A stretch of 14,842 nt of DNA, taken from NCBI GenBank assembly GCA_016293065.1, contig JAEDEY010000050.1, positions 1 to 14,842 of the forward strand. Reading direction: 5' to 3'. A program made the translations under genes and the position numbers. The notes beneath the pieces are model-generated. The model was not told where the DNA came from, searched no databases, and saw only the letters and a program-made list of their open reading frames with translations. Below, piece after piece: positions 1-6,834 of this stretch. Positions within the stretch are counted from its first letter, which is position 1, and each line of letters begins with the position of its first letter. Source of the stretch: Bacteroidales bacterium. Its GTDB lineage: Bacteria > Bacteroidota > Bacteroidia > Bacteroidales > UBA3663.

Positions 1-2211
1 ATCATTGCACTTACTTTTACCAAGAAAGCGGCAACAGAGATGAAGAACCGAATCCGCGATCTTGTTGGTCCTGGACTGTCGCGTCGCCTATGGATGGGCA
101 CTTTCCACAGCCTTTTCAGCCGAATACTGCGTCGTGAAGCCACAAGACTCGGATTCAAACAGGATTTCACCATCTACGACCAAAGCGACTCTCGCAGCCT
201 GGTCAAAAGCATCATCAAGGAGATGGGGCTTGACGACAAGACATACAAGCCAAACGGCATTCAGGCTCAAATCAGCAATGCCAAGAACAACCTCATCACT
301 CCAGAAATGTATCGTTCAAACCGAGAACTGATGCAGTATGACGAGAGAGCAAAGCGTCCTCGGTTTGCCGATATCTATCAGACCTACTGGAACCGCTGCT
401 ATCAGGCAGGAGCAATGGACTTTGACGACCTGCTCATCTATACCAATATCTTGTTCCGCGATTTCCCAGATGTTCTCGAATACTACCAGAATTATTTCAA
501 ATATGTTTTGGTCGATGAGTATCAGGACACCAACCGAGCCCAACATCTCATAGTCGAGCAGTTAGTGCGTCAACACAAACACCTTACTGTAGTTGGCGAC
601 GATGCTCAGTCAATCTACTCATTCCGTGGTGCCAACATACGCAATATCTTGGAACTGAGCAATCAGATTCCCGGCACCAAACTATTCAAACTCGAACAGA
701 ATTATCGCAGTACACGCAATATCGTGAATGCTGCCAACAGTCTCATCAAGCATAATAGACAGCAGATACCTAAGACCATCTACAGCGAGAAAGACCATGG
801 CAATCCGCTTTCGCTCACTGGAACATACAGCGACCTCGAAGAGTCGTATGTCGTTGCATCGAAGATTGCTGAACTGCATGATGCTCATGGCTACAACTAC
901 AGCGACTGCGCCATACTGTACCGCACCAATGCACAGAGCCGCAACCTTGAGGAGTCGCTCAGAAAACGTGGAATAGAATACCGCATCTTCGGCGGACTGT
1001 CATTCTACCAGCGCAAGGAGATAAAGGACATCATTGCCTACTTGCGTCTCATTACAAACACTGCCGACGAAGAGGCTTTCAAGCGCATCATCAACTATCC
1101 TGCACGTGGCATAGGCGACACCACTGTAAGCAAGATAGCTGTCGTTCGCGACGAGCATAACACGCTGTTCGACATCTGTCGCGACCCTCTGGCTCATGGC
1201 GTTCCGGTCAACAAAGGAACAGCAGGCAAGCTCGTAGGCTTCGCAACTCTCATCGAGCATTTCCAGCAACTCAACACTCAGCTCAATGCCTACGAACTAA
1301 CAGAGCGTGTCATCGTTGAGAGCGGCATTAAGGCAGATCTCAATTCAGGCTCTACCATAGAAGACAAGAGCCGGGTCGAGAACGTCGAGGAGCTGCTGAG
1401 TGCTATACAGTCATTCATCATCACCTGTGCCGAAGAAGGCAATCCAAACGACAAGCTGATAGACTTTCTTGCCGATGTCTCGCTATCGGGTGACATTGAC
1501 CCTGCAGAAGAGAAAGACGATGGCGAAAAAGACTATGTGGCATTGATGACTATCCATCAAGCAAAAGGTCTGGAGTTCAAGAATGTTTTCATCGTTGGTG
1601 TCGAAGAGAATCTGATTCCTTCTGATATGTCGATCAATGAACCCGGTGGACTCGAGGAAGAGCGCCGTCTGTTCTATGTGGCAATCACGAGAGCCGAGGA
1701 GAACTGTTTCCTCTCCTACTCGCGTTCTCGTTTCCGCAACGGCAGAAGCGAACCTGCCAAGCCTTCTCGTTTCTTGAAAGATATCGACAAGCAATACATC
1801 AGGCAAAGTGGAAGCGAGAGAGAAACGATCGACTATGGCTCATCGGGAGGAGGTGACTTCTTCCGTCCATTTGGCAATACCATCAGCTATGACAATCTTA
1901 ACAGCAACAGGACTGCCTCACGTAGTACGTCAAGCTCACGCAACAAGATACTGGAATTCACTGGCAGAGTGGTCAAGGTGGCACCTCAGGATAAGCCAAA
2001 CCTGATTTCTCATGCTCCAAGCTCAGGTTCGCTTTCAATAGGCGGAAAGGAGGTTACTGTGGGCACACGCATCGAGCATAACCGATTTGGACAAGGCACA
2101 GTCAAAGAGACAAGCGGATTGGGAGAGAATGCCCGACTGGTAGTGAACTTTGACAACTTTGGCGACAAGACTCTCCTGCTCAAGTTTGCTTCTATCACAG
2201 TGATATCTTGA
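1..2211 (+). CDS. pcrA: UvrD/PcrA-type ATP-dependent DNA helicase (5' partial)
   Basis: Superfamily 1A 3'-5' DNA helicase acting in DNA repair and in clearing replication and transcription conflicts. The frame is open from base 1 and the first residues, IIALTFTKKAATEM, are motif Ia, so the Walker A motif and the true start lie upstream of the window. Further motifs in order: GTFHS (Ib, near base 100), VDEYQDTN (motif II, base 511 on), VVGDDAQSIYSFRGA (III, near 590), LEQNYRST (IV, near 695), MTIHQAKGLEF (V, near 1548) and EEERRLFYVAITRAEE (VI, near 1660). The tail (about 2050-2200) carries the GTRIEHNRFGQGTV Tudor-like fold seen at the C-terminus of PcrA, which favours PcrA/UvrD over Rep or AddA. 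All motifs present are intact. It runs convergently into the DUF5606 gene. Exact subfamily naming is by motif recall only. Confidence 0.95.
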   Translation: MIALTFTKKAATEMKNRIRDLVGPGLSRRLWMGTFHSLFSRILRREATRLGFKQDFTIYDQSDSRSLVKSIIKEMGLDDKTYKPNGIQAQISNAKNNLITPEMYRSNRELMQYDERAKRPRFADIYQTYWNRCYQAGAMDFDDLLIYTNILFRDFPDVLEYYQNYFKYVLVDEYQDTNRAQHLIVEQLVRQHKHLTVVGDDAQSIYSFRGANIRNILELSNQIPGTKLFKLEQNYRSTRNIVNAANSLIKHNRQQIPKTIYSEKDHGNPLSLTGTYSDLEESYVVASKIAELHDAHGYNYSDCAILYRTNAQSRNLEESLRKRGIEYRIFGGLSFYQRKEIKDIIAYLRLITNTADEEAFKRIINYPARGIGDTTVSKIAVVRDEHNTLFDICRDPLAHGVPVNKGTAGKLVGFATLIEHFQQLNTQLNAYELTERVIVESGIKADLNSGSTIEDKSRVENVEELLSAIQSFIITCAEEGNPNDKLIDFLADVSLSGDIDPAEEKDDGEKDYVALMTIHQAKGLEFKNVFIVGVEENLIPSDMSINEPGGLEEERRLFYVAITRAEENCFLSYSRSRFRNGRSEPAKPSRFLKDIDKQYIRQSGSERETIDYGSSGGGDFFRPFGNTISYDNLNSNRTASRSTSSSRNKILEFTGRVVKVAPQDKPNLISHAPSSGSLSIGGKEVTVGTRIEHNRFGQGTVKETSGLGENARLVVNFDNFGDKTLLLKFASITVIS

Positions 2212-2237
2212 CAATAGAATAAAAGACAATAAAAATA

Positions 2238-2268
2238 GCAGCACCACACTGACATTGCATGGTGCTGC
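2238..2268. terminator. Bidirectional hairpin terminator between convergent genes
   Basis: A perfect 9-bp inverted repeat, GCAGCACCA at 2238-2246 and TGGTGCTGC at 2260-2268, has a 13-base loop. It has an A-run before it (2231-2235) and a short T-run after it (2273-2276), so either strand gives a hairpin followed by a U-rich tail. It lies 26 bases after the helicase stop and 33 bases beyond the end of the minus-strand DUF5606 gene, so it can terminate both units. The tails are not long, so efficiency is uncertain. Confidence 0.8.
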
Positions 2269-2301
2269 ATAATTTTACATTAATGCTGAAACAAGACTGG
2301 A

Positions 2302-2724
2302 TTAAGCCTCTTCCTGAGTCTCAGCAGATGCCTCTGGCTCTGAGAAATCGTCGTTGCCAGTCTCGATAAGGATGTTATACCACTGGATGAACTTCTTGAT
2401 ATCACCTGCACGCACACGGTCTTCATCGTACTCAGGCATAACCTTGGCAAACCAAGCACGCTGTGCAACGGCTGAGTCATTAAGAGCTACTGGAGCAACA
2501 GTACCACCAGTCAAAGCCTTAGCCTTGGCAAAGACAGAATTGAGAGGCACTTCGCCATCGACAGTGTACATTGCGATATCACCCAAAGAAAGAACACGGT
2601 CACGCTGATGAGCAGGCATACGACGTCCGTCAGCGAGAGATTCGACAATGAGATTGTTGTTACCACGAGCAACAAGACGGTAGAGTCCTGGCTTACCAGA
2701 AATTGCTAAAATTTTATCTAACAT
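2302..2724 (-). CDS. DUF5606-family protein of unknown function
   Basis: A 140-residue cytosolic-looking protein with no signal peptide or membrane segment. Its N-terminus (MLDKILAISGKPGLYRLV, then NLIVESL and RVLSLGDIAMYT) matches what I recall of the Bacteroidetes-restricted DUF5606 family; the match is from memory, not a search. The last 20 or so residues are acidic and low in complexity (EPEASAETQEEA). It is the last gene of a surE-lpxB-DUF5606 operon, starting 19 bases after the lpxB stop with no promoter motif in the gap, and is followed by the shared terminator at 2238-2268. The early KPGLYRLV and SLGDIAMYT stretches look like a small beta-rich domain. Function is unknown; I infer no role from the lipid A neighbour because the linkage may only be transcriptional. 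Confidence 0.85.
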   Translation of the reverse strand: MLDKILAISGKPGLYRLVARGNNNLIVESLADGRRMPAHQRDRVLSLGDIAMYTVDGEVPLNSVFAKAKALTGGTVAPVALNDSAVAQRAWFAKVMPEYDEDRVRAGDIKKFIQWYNILIETGNDDFSEPEASAETQEEA

Positions 2725-2743
2725 GATTGTGTTTATTAATTAA

Positions 2744-3895
2744 TTATTTGGTTTTCAACATTTCAATAATGGTTTCGGCAGCACGCACTGGCGCTCCTGG
2801 GGCTCCAAGTATCGAACGCATACGTTCATATTCTGAAAGCATAGTACGACGGCCTGCACAGTCGTCAATGATGCGTGAAAGTTCGCTGTGAAGCCTCTTG
2901 GCAGTGAGATACGGACCAAGAAGTTCAACAACAGCTGGACTATCGAGCAAAAGGTTGACAAGCGAGACATAGCGAATCTTGCGCAAGACAAATTCCATTA
3001 TCTTGTACGCAATCATTCCACCTCCCATTTGATAGCAGACTACCTGAGGGACATTGAGAAATGCGGTCTCAAGTGTAGCCGTACCGCTGGTGACTGCTGC
3101 AACCTGAGCCGAACGCAGAAGGTCGTAGGTCTCGCCAAACACGAGTTTGACAGGCGGCACAGTACGGAAGCTATCGATGATAGGTTGGTAGAACTCGCGC
3201 GTTAGTCCAGGAGCTCCGGCTATGACGACCTGATGGCAAGTGAAACGAGTGGCAGCTTCGAGCATGACAGGGAGGTTTCCCTTAACCTCTGCCTTTCGAC
3301 TACCTGCCAGCAAAGCAATGATAGGCTGATTGACATTCAGATCGTGCTTTTTACAAAACTCCTCACGACTGAACTCGCCAACACGCAGCGGCTCCAGTTC
3401 ATCGACAGTGGGATTGCCGACATAGGTCACGTCGTAATTGTGCTGCTTGTAATAATCAACCTCGAATGGCAAAATGCTGAGCATACAGTCAACATACTTG
3501 CGTATATCCTTCAGCCGATATTCCTTCCAAGCCCATATCTTTGGCGAAATGTAATAGACCACCTTGGCCGACAAGTGTTTTTTAACCCACTTGGCAATAC
3601 CGAGATTGAAGCCTGGATAATCGACCAGAATCACCGCATCAGGCTGATAACAAGCAATATCTTTCTTGCAGCGGCTCATGCCAGTCAGGATCTCTTGCAA
3701 GTGTAATGCCACTTGCACAAACCCCATATATGCCAACTTCGAATAATGGCATACCAGCACACCTCCTTCGGCTTTCATGGCATCGCCACCATAAAAGCGA
3801 AATTCAGCACGATGGTCGCGTCTCTTCAGCTCATGCATCAAGCGTGAAGCATGCAGGTCTCCAGAGGCTTCGCCTGCAATCAGATAGTATTTCAT
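2744..3895 (-). CDS. lpxB: Lipid-A-disaccharide synthase LpxB
   Basis: Glycosyltransferase (GT19 family) that joins UDP-2,3-diacylglucosamine and lipid X into the lipid A disaccharide, on the inner face of the cytoplasmic membrane. The 383-residue length is normal for the family. Signatures: GEASGDLHA at residues 8-16, ISPKIWAWKEYR in the middle (the conserved SPxxWAW block), LLAGSRKAEV near residue 195, and SGTATLETA in the C-terminal nucleotide-sugar binding half. The start overlaps the surE stop by four bases (ATGA, 3892-3895), pointing to translational coupling, and the DUF5606 gene follows 19 bases after the stop. No lesion is seen. The gene implies an outer membrane with lipid A, consistent with Bacteroidetes. 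Confidence 0.97.
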   Translation of the reverse strand: MKYYLIAGEASGDLHASRLMHELKRRDHRAEFRFYGGDAMKAEGGVLVCHYSKLAYMGFVQVALHLQEILTGMSRCKKDIACYQPDAVILVDYPGFNLGIAKWVKKHLSAKVVYYISPKIWAWKEYRLKDIRKYVDCMLSILPFEVDYYKQHNYDVTYVGNPTVDELEPLRVGEFSREEFCKKHDLNVNQPIIALLAGSRKAEVKGNLPVMLEAATRFTCHQVVIAGAPGLTREFYQPIIDSFRTVPPVKLVFGETYDLLRSAQVAAVTSGTATLETAFLNVPQVVCYQMGGGMIAYKIMEFVLRKIRYVSLVNLLLDSPAVVELLGPYLTAKRLHSELSRIIDDCAGRRTMLSEYERMRSILGAPGAPVRAAETIIEMLKTK

Positions 3896-4731
3896 TTCTC
3901 TAAATAATTGAAGTCTGCGAGTCGCTCATGGCAGGTATAATCGACAAACGACGGAACGACCGACACATAATCGTGGTCAAGCCAATAACGGTCGGTGTCG
4001 GTTGATTCGGGCTCGGTATTCAAATACTCGCCTGTCACCTGGAAACTCGCTATTCCGTCGTTCTCTTCGCCCTCAAGATGGTGGAATTCCTTGATCCACA
4101 CTCCTGCAGCCTGACGGCACACTCGAATGCCCTTGATATCGTTTACTGCCGGAATATTGACATTGAGCACTACGCCTTTAGGCATAGGGTGGTCGAGAAG
4201 CTGCTGGGTGATGCTGCGAGTGATAGACACCGAAGCAGAGAAATCGGCCTGAGGCGAATGGTTGAGAAGCGAGAAACCCACTGCCGGAACACCCACTGCA
4301 CATGCCTCAAGCACTGCTCCCATCGTACCACTGTACATCACACATATAGAGTCGTTGCCACCATGGTTGATGCCCGATACAATGAGGTCTGGCTGCCTAT
4401 GGTGAAAGAAACGGTGCAGCGCCAACTTGACACAATCGACTGGAGTGCCACTGCACGCATACACTGCCACTTCCCCATCGTCGCTGAGACGCTGGAGAGT
4501 GACCGGACGTGTGCAAGTGAAACTCGATGAGAAGCCCGAACGTGGAGAGTCGGGGGCACAGACAATTATGCGGCCTAATCCTCTCAGCGACTCAACCAAA
4601 GAGTTGATGCCAAGTGCCGAATAGCCATCATCGTTGGTCACAAGTATAACTTTCTCATCGTCCTTCAGTTCCAGCTGGCCATAGCCATCCGCTTCAGGAT
4701 AAGTAAATGCCTGAAATGTATTTTCTGTCAT
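3892..4731 (-). CDS. surE: 5'/3'-nucleotidase SurE (survival protein E)
   Basis: Metal-dependent nucleoside 5'/3'-monophosphate phosphatase of the SurE family, thought to act in nucleotide turnover and stationary-phase survival. The family signature LVTNDDGYSALGI gives metal ligands D34 and D35; APDSPRSG supplies S65 and SGINHGGN supplies N122, so all four expected metal ligands are present. SGTPVDCV and YSGTMGAV are further conserved blocks. At 279 residues it is somewhat longer than usual: about 28 residues precede the first beta strand (VILVTNDD). No internal ATG or TTG offers a later start, and the predicted promoter lies just 20 bases upstream of the chosen ATG, which supports this start. 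First gene of the surE-lpxB-DUF5606 operon, divergent from parA. Confidence 0.95.
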   Translation of the reverse strand: MTENTFQAFTYPEADGYGQLELKDDEKVILVTNDDGYSALGINSLVESLRGLGRIIVCAPDSPRSGFSSSFTCTRPVTLQRLSDDGEVAVYACSGTPVDCVKLALHRFFHHRQPDLIVSGINHGGNDSICVMYSGTMGAVLEACAVGVPAVGFSLLNHSPQADFSASVSITRSITQQLLDHPMPKGVVLNVNIPAVNDIKGIRVCRQAAGVWIKEFHHLEGEENDGIASFQVTGEYLNTEPESTDTDRYWLDHDYVSVVPSFVDYTCHERLADFNYLEK

Positions 4732-4751
4732 CGCTCACATTTTTGAAAGCG

Positions 4752-4783
4752 CAAAAATACATTATTTTCTTGAATATGCCAAT
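4752..4783 (-). promoter_or_regulatory. Predicted surE-lpxB operon promoter (Bacteroidetes type)
   Basis: On the minus strand, ATTG (4783 to 4780) is followed by a 20-base spacer and TATTTTTG (4759 to 4752), an exact match to the Bacteroidetes -7 consensus TAnnTTTG with a three-of-four -33 element. Transcription would begin about 4745-4748, leaving a leader of roughly 15 bases before the surE ATG at 4731. Confidence 0.7.
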
Positions 4784-4817
4784 CATTTATGCGTTTTTTA
4801 TGAAAAATTACAGAAAG

Positions 4818-4845
4818 TTATCAACAAACAGACAACTTATCAACA
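4818..4845 (+). repeat. Two direct DnaA-box-like 9-mers
   Basis: TTATCAACA occurs at 4818-4826 and again at 4837-4845, in the same orientation with a 19-base period. Each differs from the DnaA box TTATCCACA at one position. They lie in AT-rich DNA between the surE and parA promoters. The sites could be weak DnaA boxes, operators for another regulator, or chance in AT-rich sequence; the sequence alone cannot decide. Confidence 0.4.
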
Positions 4846-4870
4846 TTTTTTTCGATATTCTTCATCATAA

Positions 4871-4902
4871 ATTGCAGAGAACTATAAATAGAAGTAACTT
4901 TG
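4871..4902 (+). promoter_or_regulatory. Predicted parA promoter (Bacteroidetes type)
   Basis: ATTG at 4871-4874, a 20-base spacer, then TAACTTTG at 4895-4902, an exact TAnnTTTG match. The spacing is the same as in the surE and parB promoters of this window. The start point would fall near 4906-4909, giving a leader of about 50 bases before the parA ATG at 4958. The -7 element is half of a perfect palindrome (see 4895-4910). Confidence 0.7.
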
Positions 4903-4910
4903 CAAAGTTA
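4895..4910. repeat. Perfect 16-bp palindrome on the parA promoter
   Basis: TAACTTTGCAAAGTTA reads the same on both strands. Because each half contains TAACTTTG, a consensus -7 promoter element is present on both strands at this spot. The minus-strand copy also has an ATTG (4932 to 4929) at an 18-base spacing, so a divergent promoter is possible. It may equally be an operator for a dimeric repressor covering the transcription start. Confidence 0.6.
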
Positions 4911-4957
4911 TTTATCACTTGACAATATCAATAAATTAATCAATTAATTTATAATAT

Positions 4958-5755
4958 ATGGGACTTGTAATAGCAATCGCAAACCAGAAAGGAGGTGTTG
5001 GCAAAACCACTACTGCCATCAACCTTGCCTCTTCTCTTGCTACCTTGGACAAGAAGGTACTGCTCATCGATGCCGATCCTCAGGCCAATGCTTCAAGCGG
5101 TCTTGGCATAGATATAAAGAATGTTGATACTACTATATACGATTGTCTGATTAACTATGCTACAGCTGCCGAGGCTGTTTTGCCGACGTGTGTCAATCAC
5201 CTCGATATCATCTCGTCTCACATTGACCTTGTGGGTGCCGAACTTGAGCTCATGAACATAGAAAACCGCGAACAAGTGCTACGCAAACAACTGAAGGCTA
5301 TCAGGAACTTGTACGACTATGTCATCATCGACTGCTCTCCATCATTGGGCATCATCACTATCAATTGTCTGACTGCCGCCGACTCGGTAATCATACCTGT
5401 TCAGGCTGAATATTTCGCTCTCGAAGGTATCAGCAAGCTATTGAATACAATCAAGATCATCAAGACTAAACTTAACCCAAGACTACAAATCGAAGGCTTC
5501 CTGCTGACTATGTACGACGCTCGTCTGAGGCTCGCCAACCAGATATACGACGAAGTGAAACGACACTTCCAAAAACTGGTGTTCGACACTGTGATTCAGC
5601 GAAATATACGACTAAGTGAGGCTCCAAGCTACGGACTGCCTGCCCTGCTCTATTCTCCCGACTCAAAGGGTAGTTCGAGCTATATGATGCTGGCTCGCGA
5701 AATACTCGCCAAACACCACGATTCTCTGCCTAATGCCGAGTTGGTAAAAAATTAA
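4958..5755 (+). CDS. parA: ParA/Soj chromosome-partitioning ATPase
   Basis: ParA-family ATPase that binds DNA non-specifically as an ATP dimer and, with ParB bound at parS, drives segregation of newly replicated origins. The 265 residues show the deviant Walker A KGGVGKTTT (residues 11-19; K11 signature lysine, K16 P-loop lysine), the LLIDADPQANASSG switch block with D40, and the Walker B VIIDCSPSLG with D125. It lacks the N-terminal helix-turn-helix of plasmid P1-type ParA, so it is the short chromosomal Soj type. ATG follows an AT-rich leader with no Shine-Dalgarno sequence, as usual in Bacteroidetes. parB lies 161 bases downstream, unusually separated by a terminator and its own promoter. 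Divergent from surE. Confidence 0.97.
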   Translation: MGLVIAIANQKGGVGKTTTAINLASSLATLDKKVLLIDADPQANASSGLGIDIKNVDTTIYDCLINYATAAEAVLPTCVNHLDIISSHIDLVGAELELMNIENREQVLRKQLKAIRNLYDYVIIDCSPSLGIITINCLTAADSVIIPVQAEYFALEGISKLLNTIKIIKTKLNPRLQIEGFLLTMYDARLRLANQIYDEVKRHFQKLVFDTVIQRNIRLSEAPSYGLPALLYSPDSKGSSSYMMLAREILAKHHDSLPNAELVKN

Positions 5756-5767
5756 AAAATTATAAAG

Positions 5768-5802
5768 ACGTAGAAATATTTGGATATTTCTGCGTTTTTT
5801 TG
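5768..5802 (+). terminator. Hairpin terminator after parA
   Basis: Arms ACGTAGAAATAT (5768-5779) and ATATTTCTGCGT (5784-5795) pair over 12 positions with one G-U wobble around a four-base loop, and a run of seven T follows (5795-5801). This is a textbook intrinsic terminator starting 12 bases after the parA stop. Its 3' part overlaps the parB promoter. Confidence 0.8.
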
Positions 5803-5810
5803 TACCTTTG
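5779..5810 (+). promoter_or_regulatory. Predicted parB promoter (Bacteroidetes type)
   Basis: TTTG at 5779-5782, a 20-base spacer and TACCTTTG at 5803-5810 give a full match to both Bacteroidetes elements. The start point would be near 5814-5817, with a leader of about 100 bases before parB. The -33 element sits in the loop of the parA terminator hairpin. Confidence 0.75.
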
Positions 5811-5826
5811 CGAGGTTATTCTCATC

Positions 5827-5916
5827 ATGGGCAATAATATATTATTGGTTTTCAATAAAAAGTGTTGTTCCATGGCTAAAAATTATTTGATAAACAGACT
5901 AACAGATATAACATAA
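5827..5916 (+). other. Possible 29-codon leader ORF ending at the parB start
   Basis: An ATG at 5827 opens a 29-codon frame (peptide begins MGNNILLVFNKK) ending in TAA at 5914-5916, which directly abuts the parB ATG at 5917 in the same frame. It lies wholly within the predicted parB leader. It has no recognisable domain and its AT-rich composition is that of a leader, so it may be chance; if translated it would couple ribosome arrival to parB initiation. Confidence 0.25.
5832..5847. repeat. Perfect 16-bp palindrome in the parB leader
   Basis: CAATAATATATTATTG is identical to its reverse complement and lies 15-30 bases downstream of the predicted parB transcription start, where a repressor would block transcription. 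It is made almost only of A and T, so chance symmetry is more likely than for the parA palindrome. Confidence 0.5.
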
Positions 5917-6834
5917 ATGAAAATAAACAAAAATGGACTTGGTCGTGGTCTTGACGCGCTGATTTCTATCGACGATACAACACCAAAAGAGTTTGCCCCA
6001 TCGTCGATCAACGAGATTGAAATCAGCCAGATTCATGCCAACCCATCTCAGCCCCGACACGATTTCGACCAGCAAGCCATCGAAGACTTGGCTGCCTCGA
6101 TCAAACAGATTGGCATCATTCAGCCTATCACACTCCGTCAGGAAGAAGACGGCTCATATATGATTGTAGCTGGCGAACGACGTTTCCGTGCAGCTCAGAT
6201 TGCTGGTCTCGAGACTATTCCTGCCTACATACGCAAGGTGAGCGACGACGACGTGATGGAGATGGCGCTGATCGAGAACATCCAGCGCGAAGACCTCAAC
6301 GCCATCGAGGTGGCATTGGCATATCAGCAGCTGTTAGCTCGTCATGGATGCACTCAGGAGGAACTGGCAGCCCGCGTGGGCAAGAGCCGTGCTACGGTAG
6401 CCAATTTCATGCGACTGTTGCGTTTGCCTGCCGAACTGCAGATTGCGCTCAAGGAAAGAAAGCTGAGCATGGGGCATGCTCGTGCAATACTGCCAATCGA
6501 GGAACCTGAGCAGCAGGTCAAGCTCTTTCATCTCATTGCCGAACAAGACCTGTCGGTGCGCAAGGCCGAGGCATTGGTAAAGGACTATCTCGAAGGCCGT
6601 ATCCTCGACTTCGGAGAATCGCAGGAAGCATCAATGCCAAAGCAACCGAAACAAGGCACGATGTCGCCATCTAACGAAATCCTCCAGGCTATGCAGAACC
6701 ATCTGTCGCAAATGTTTAGCACCAAGGTGAGGATGTCGTGCAACGAGAAAGGGCAAGGCAAAATCACCATCCCATTCAAGACAGACCAAGATCTTCAGAA
6801 CATTTTATCTCTTCTCGACTCTATTGAGCGATGA
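5917..6834 (+). CDS. parB: ParB/Spo0J chromosome-partitioning protein
   Basis: ParB-family CTPase clamp that loads at parS and spreads, marking the origin region for ParA and SMC. The 305 residues show GLGRGLDALI at 7-16 (the N-terminal block that stimulates ParA), NPSQPR at 42-47, the CTP-binding/clamping motif GERRFRAA at 86-93, ENIQREDLN near 120-128, and a helix-turn-helix with the usual CTQEELAARVGKSRATVANFMRLLRLP (about 145-171, cited in part). A hydrophobic C-terminal dimerisation segment ends the protein. The stop overlaps the next gene by four bases (ATGA, 6831-6834). parB has its own promoter, so it may be expressed apart from parA. No consensus parS was found in the window. Confidence 0.97.
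   Translation: MKINKNGLGRGLDALISIDDTTPKEFAPSSINEIEISQIHANPSQPRHDFDQQAIEDLAASIKQIGIIQPITLRQEEDGSYMIVAGERRFRAAQIAGLETIPAYIRKVSDDDVMEMALIENIQREDLNAIEVALAYQQLLARHGCTQEELAARVGKSRATVANFMRLLRLPAELQIALKERKLSMGHARAILPIEEPEQQVKLFHLIAEQDLSVRKAEALVKDYLEGRILDFGESQEASMPKQPKQGTMSPSNEILQAMQNHLSQMFSTKVRMSCNEKGQGKITIPFKTDQDLQNILSLLDSIER

Noticed and set aside
3233..3706. 157-codon plus-strand frame opposite lpxB
   Set aside because: The LpxB motifs on the minus strand explain this region; the opposite frame has no domain.
4707..4922. 71-codon plus-strand frame across the surE-parA intergenic region
   Set aside because: It starts inside surE on the other strand and runs through the two predicted promoters; its Phe/Ile/Asn/Lys-rich composition is that of AT-rich non-coding DNA.
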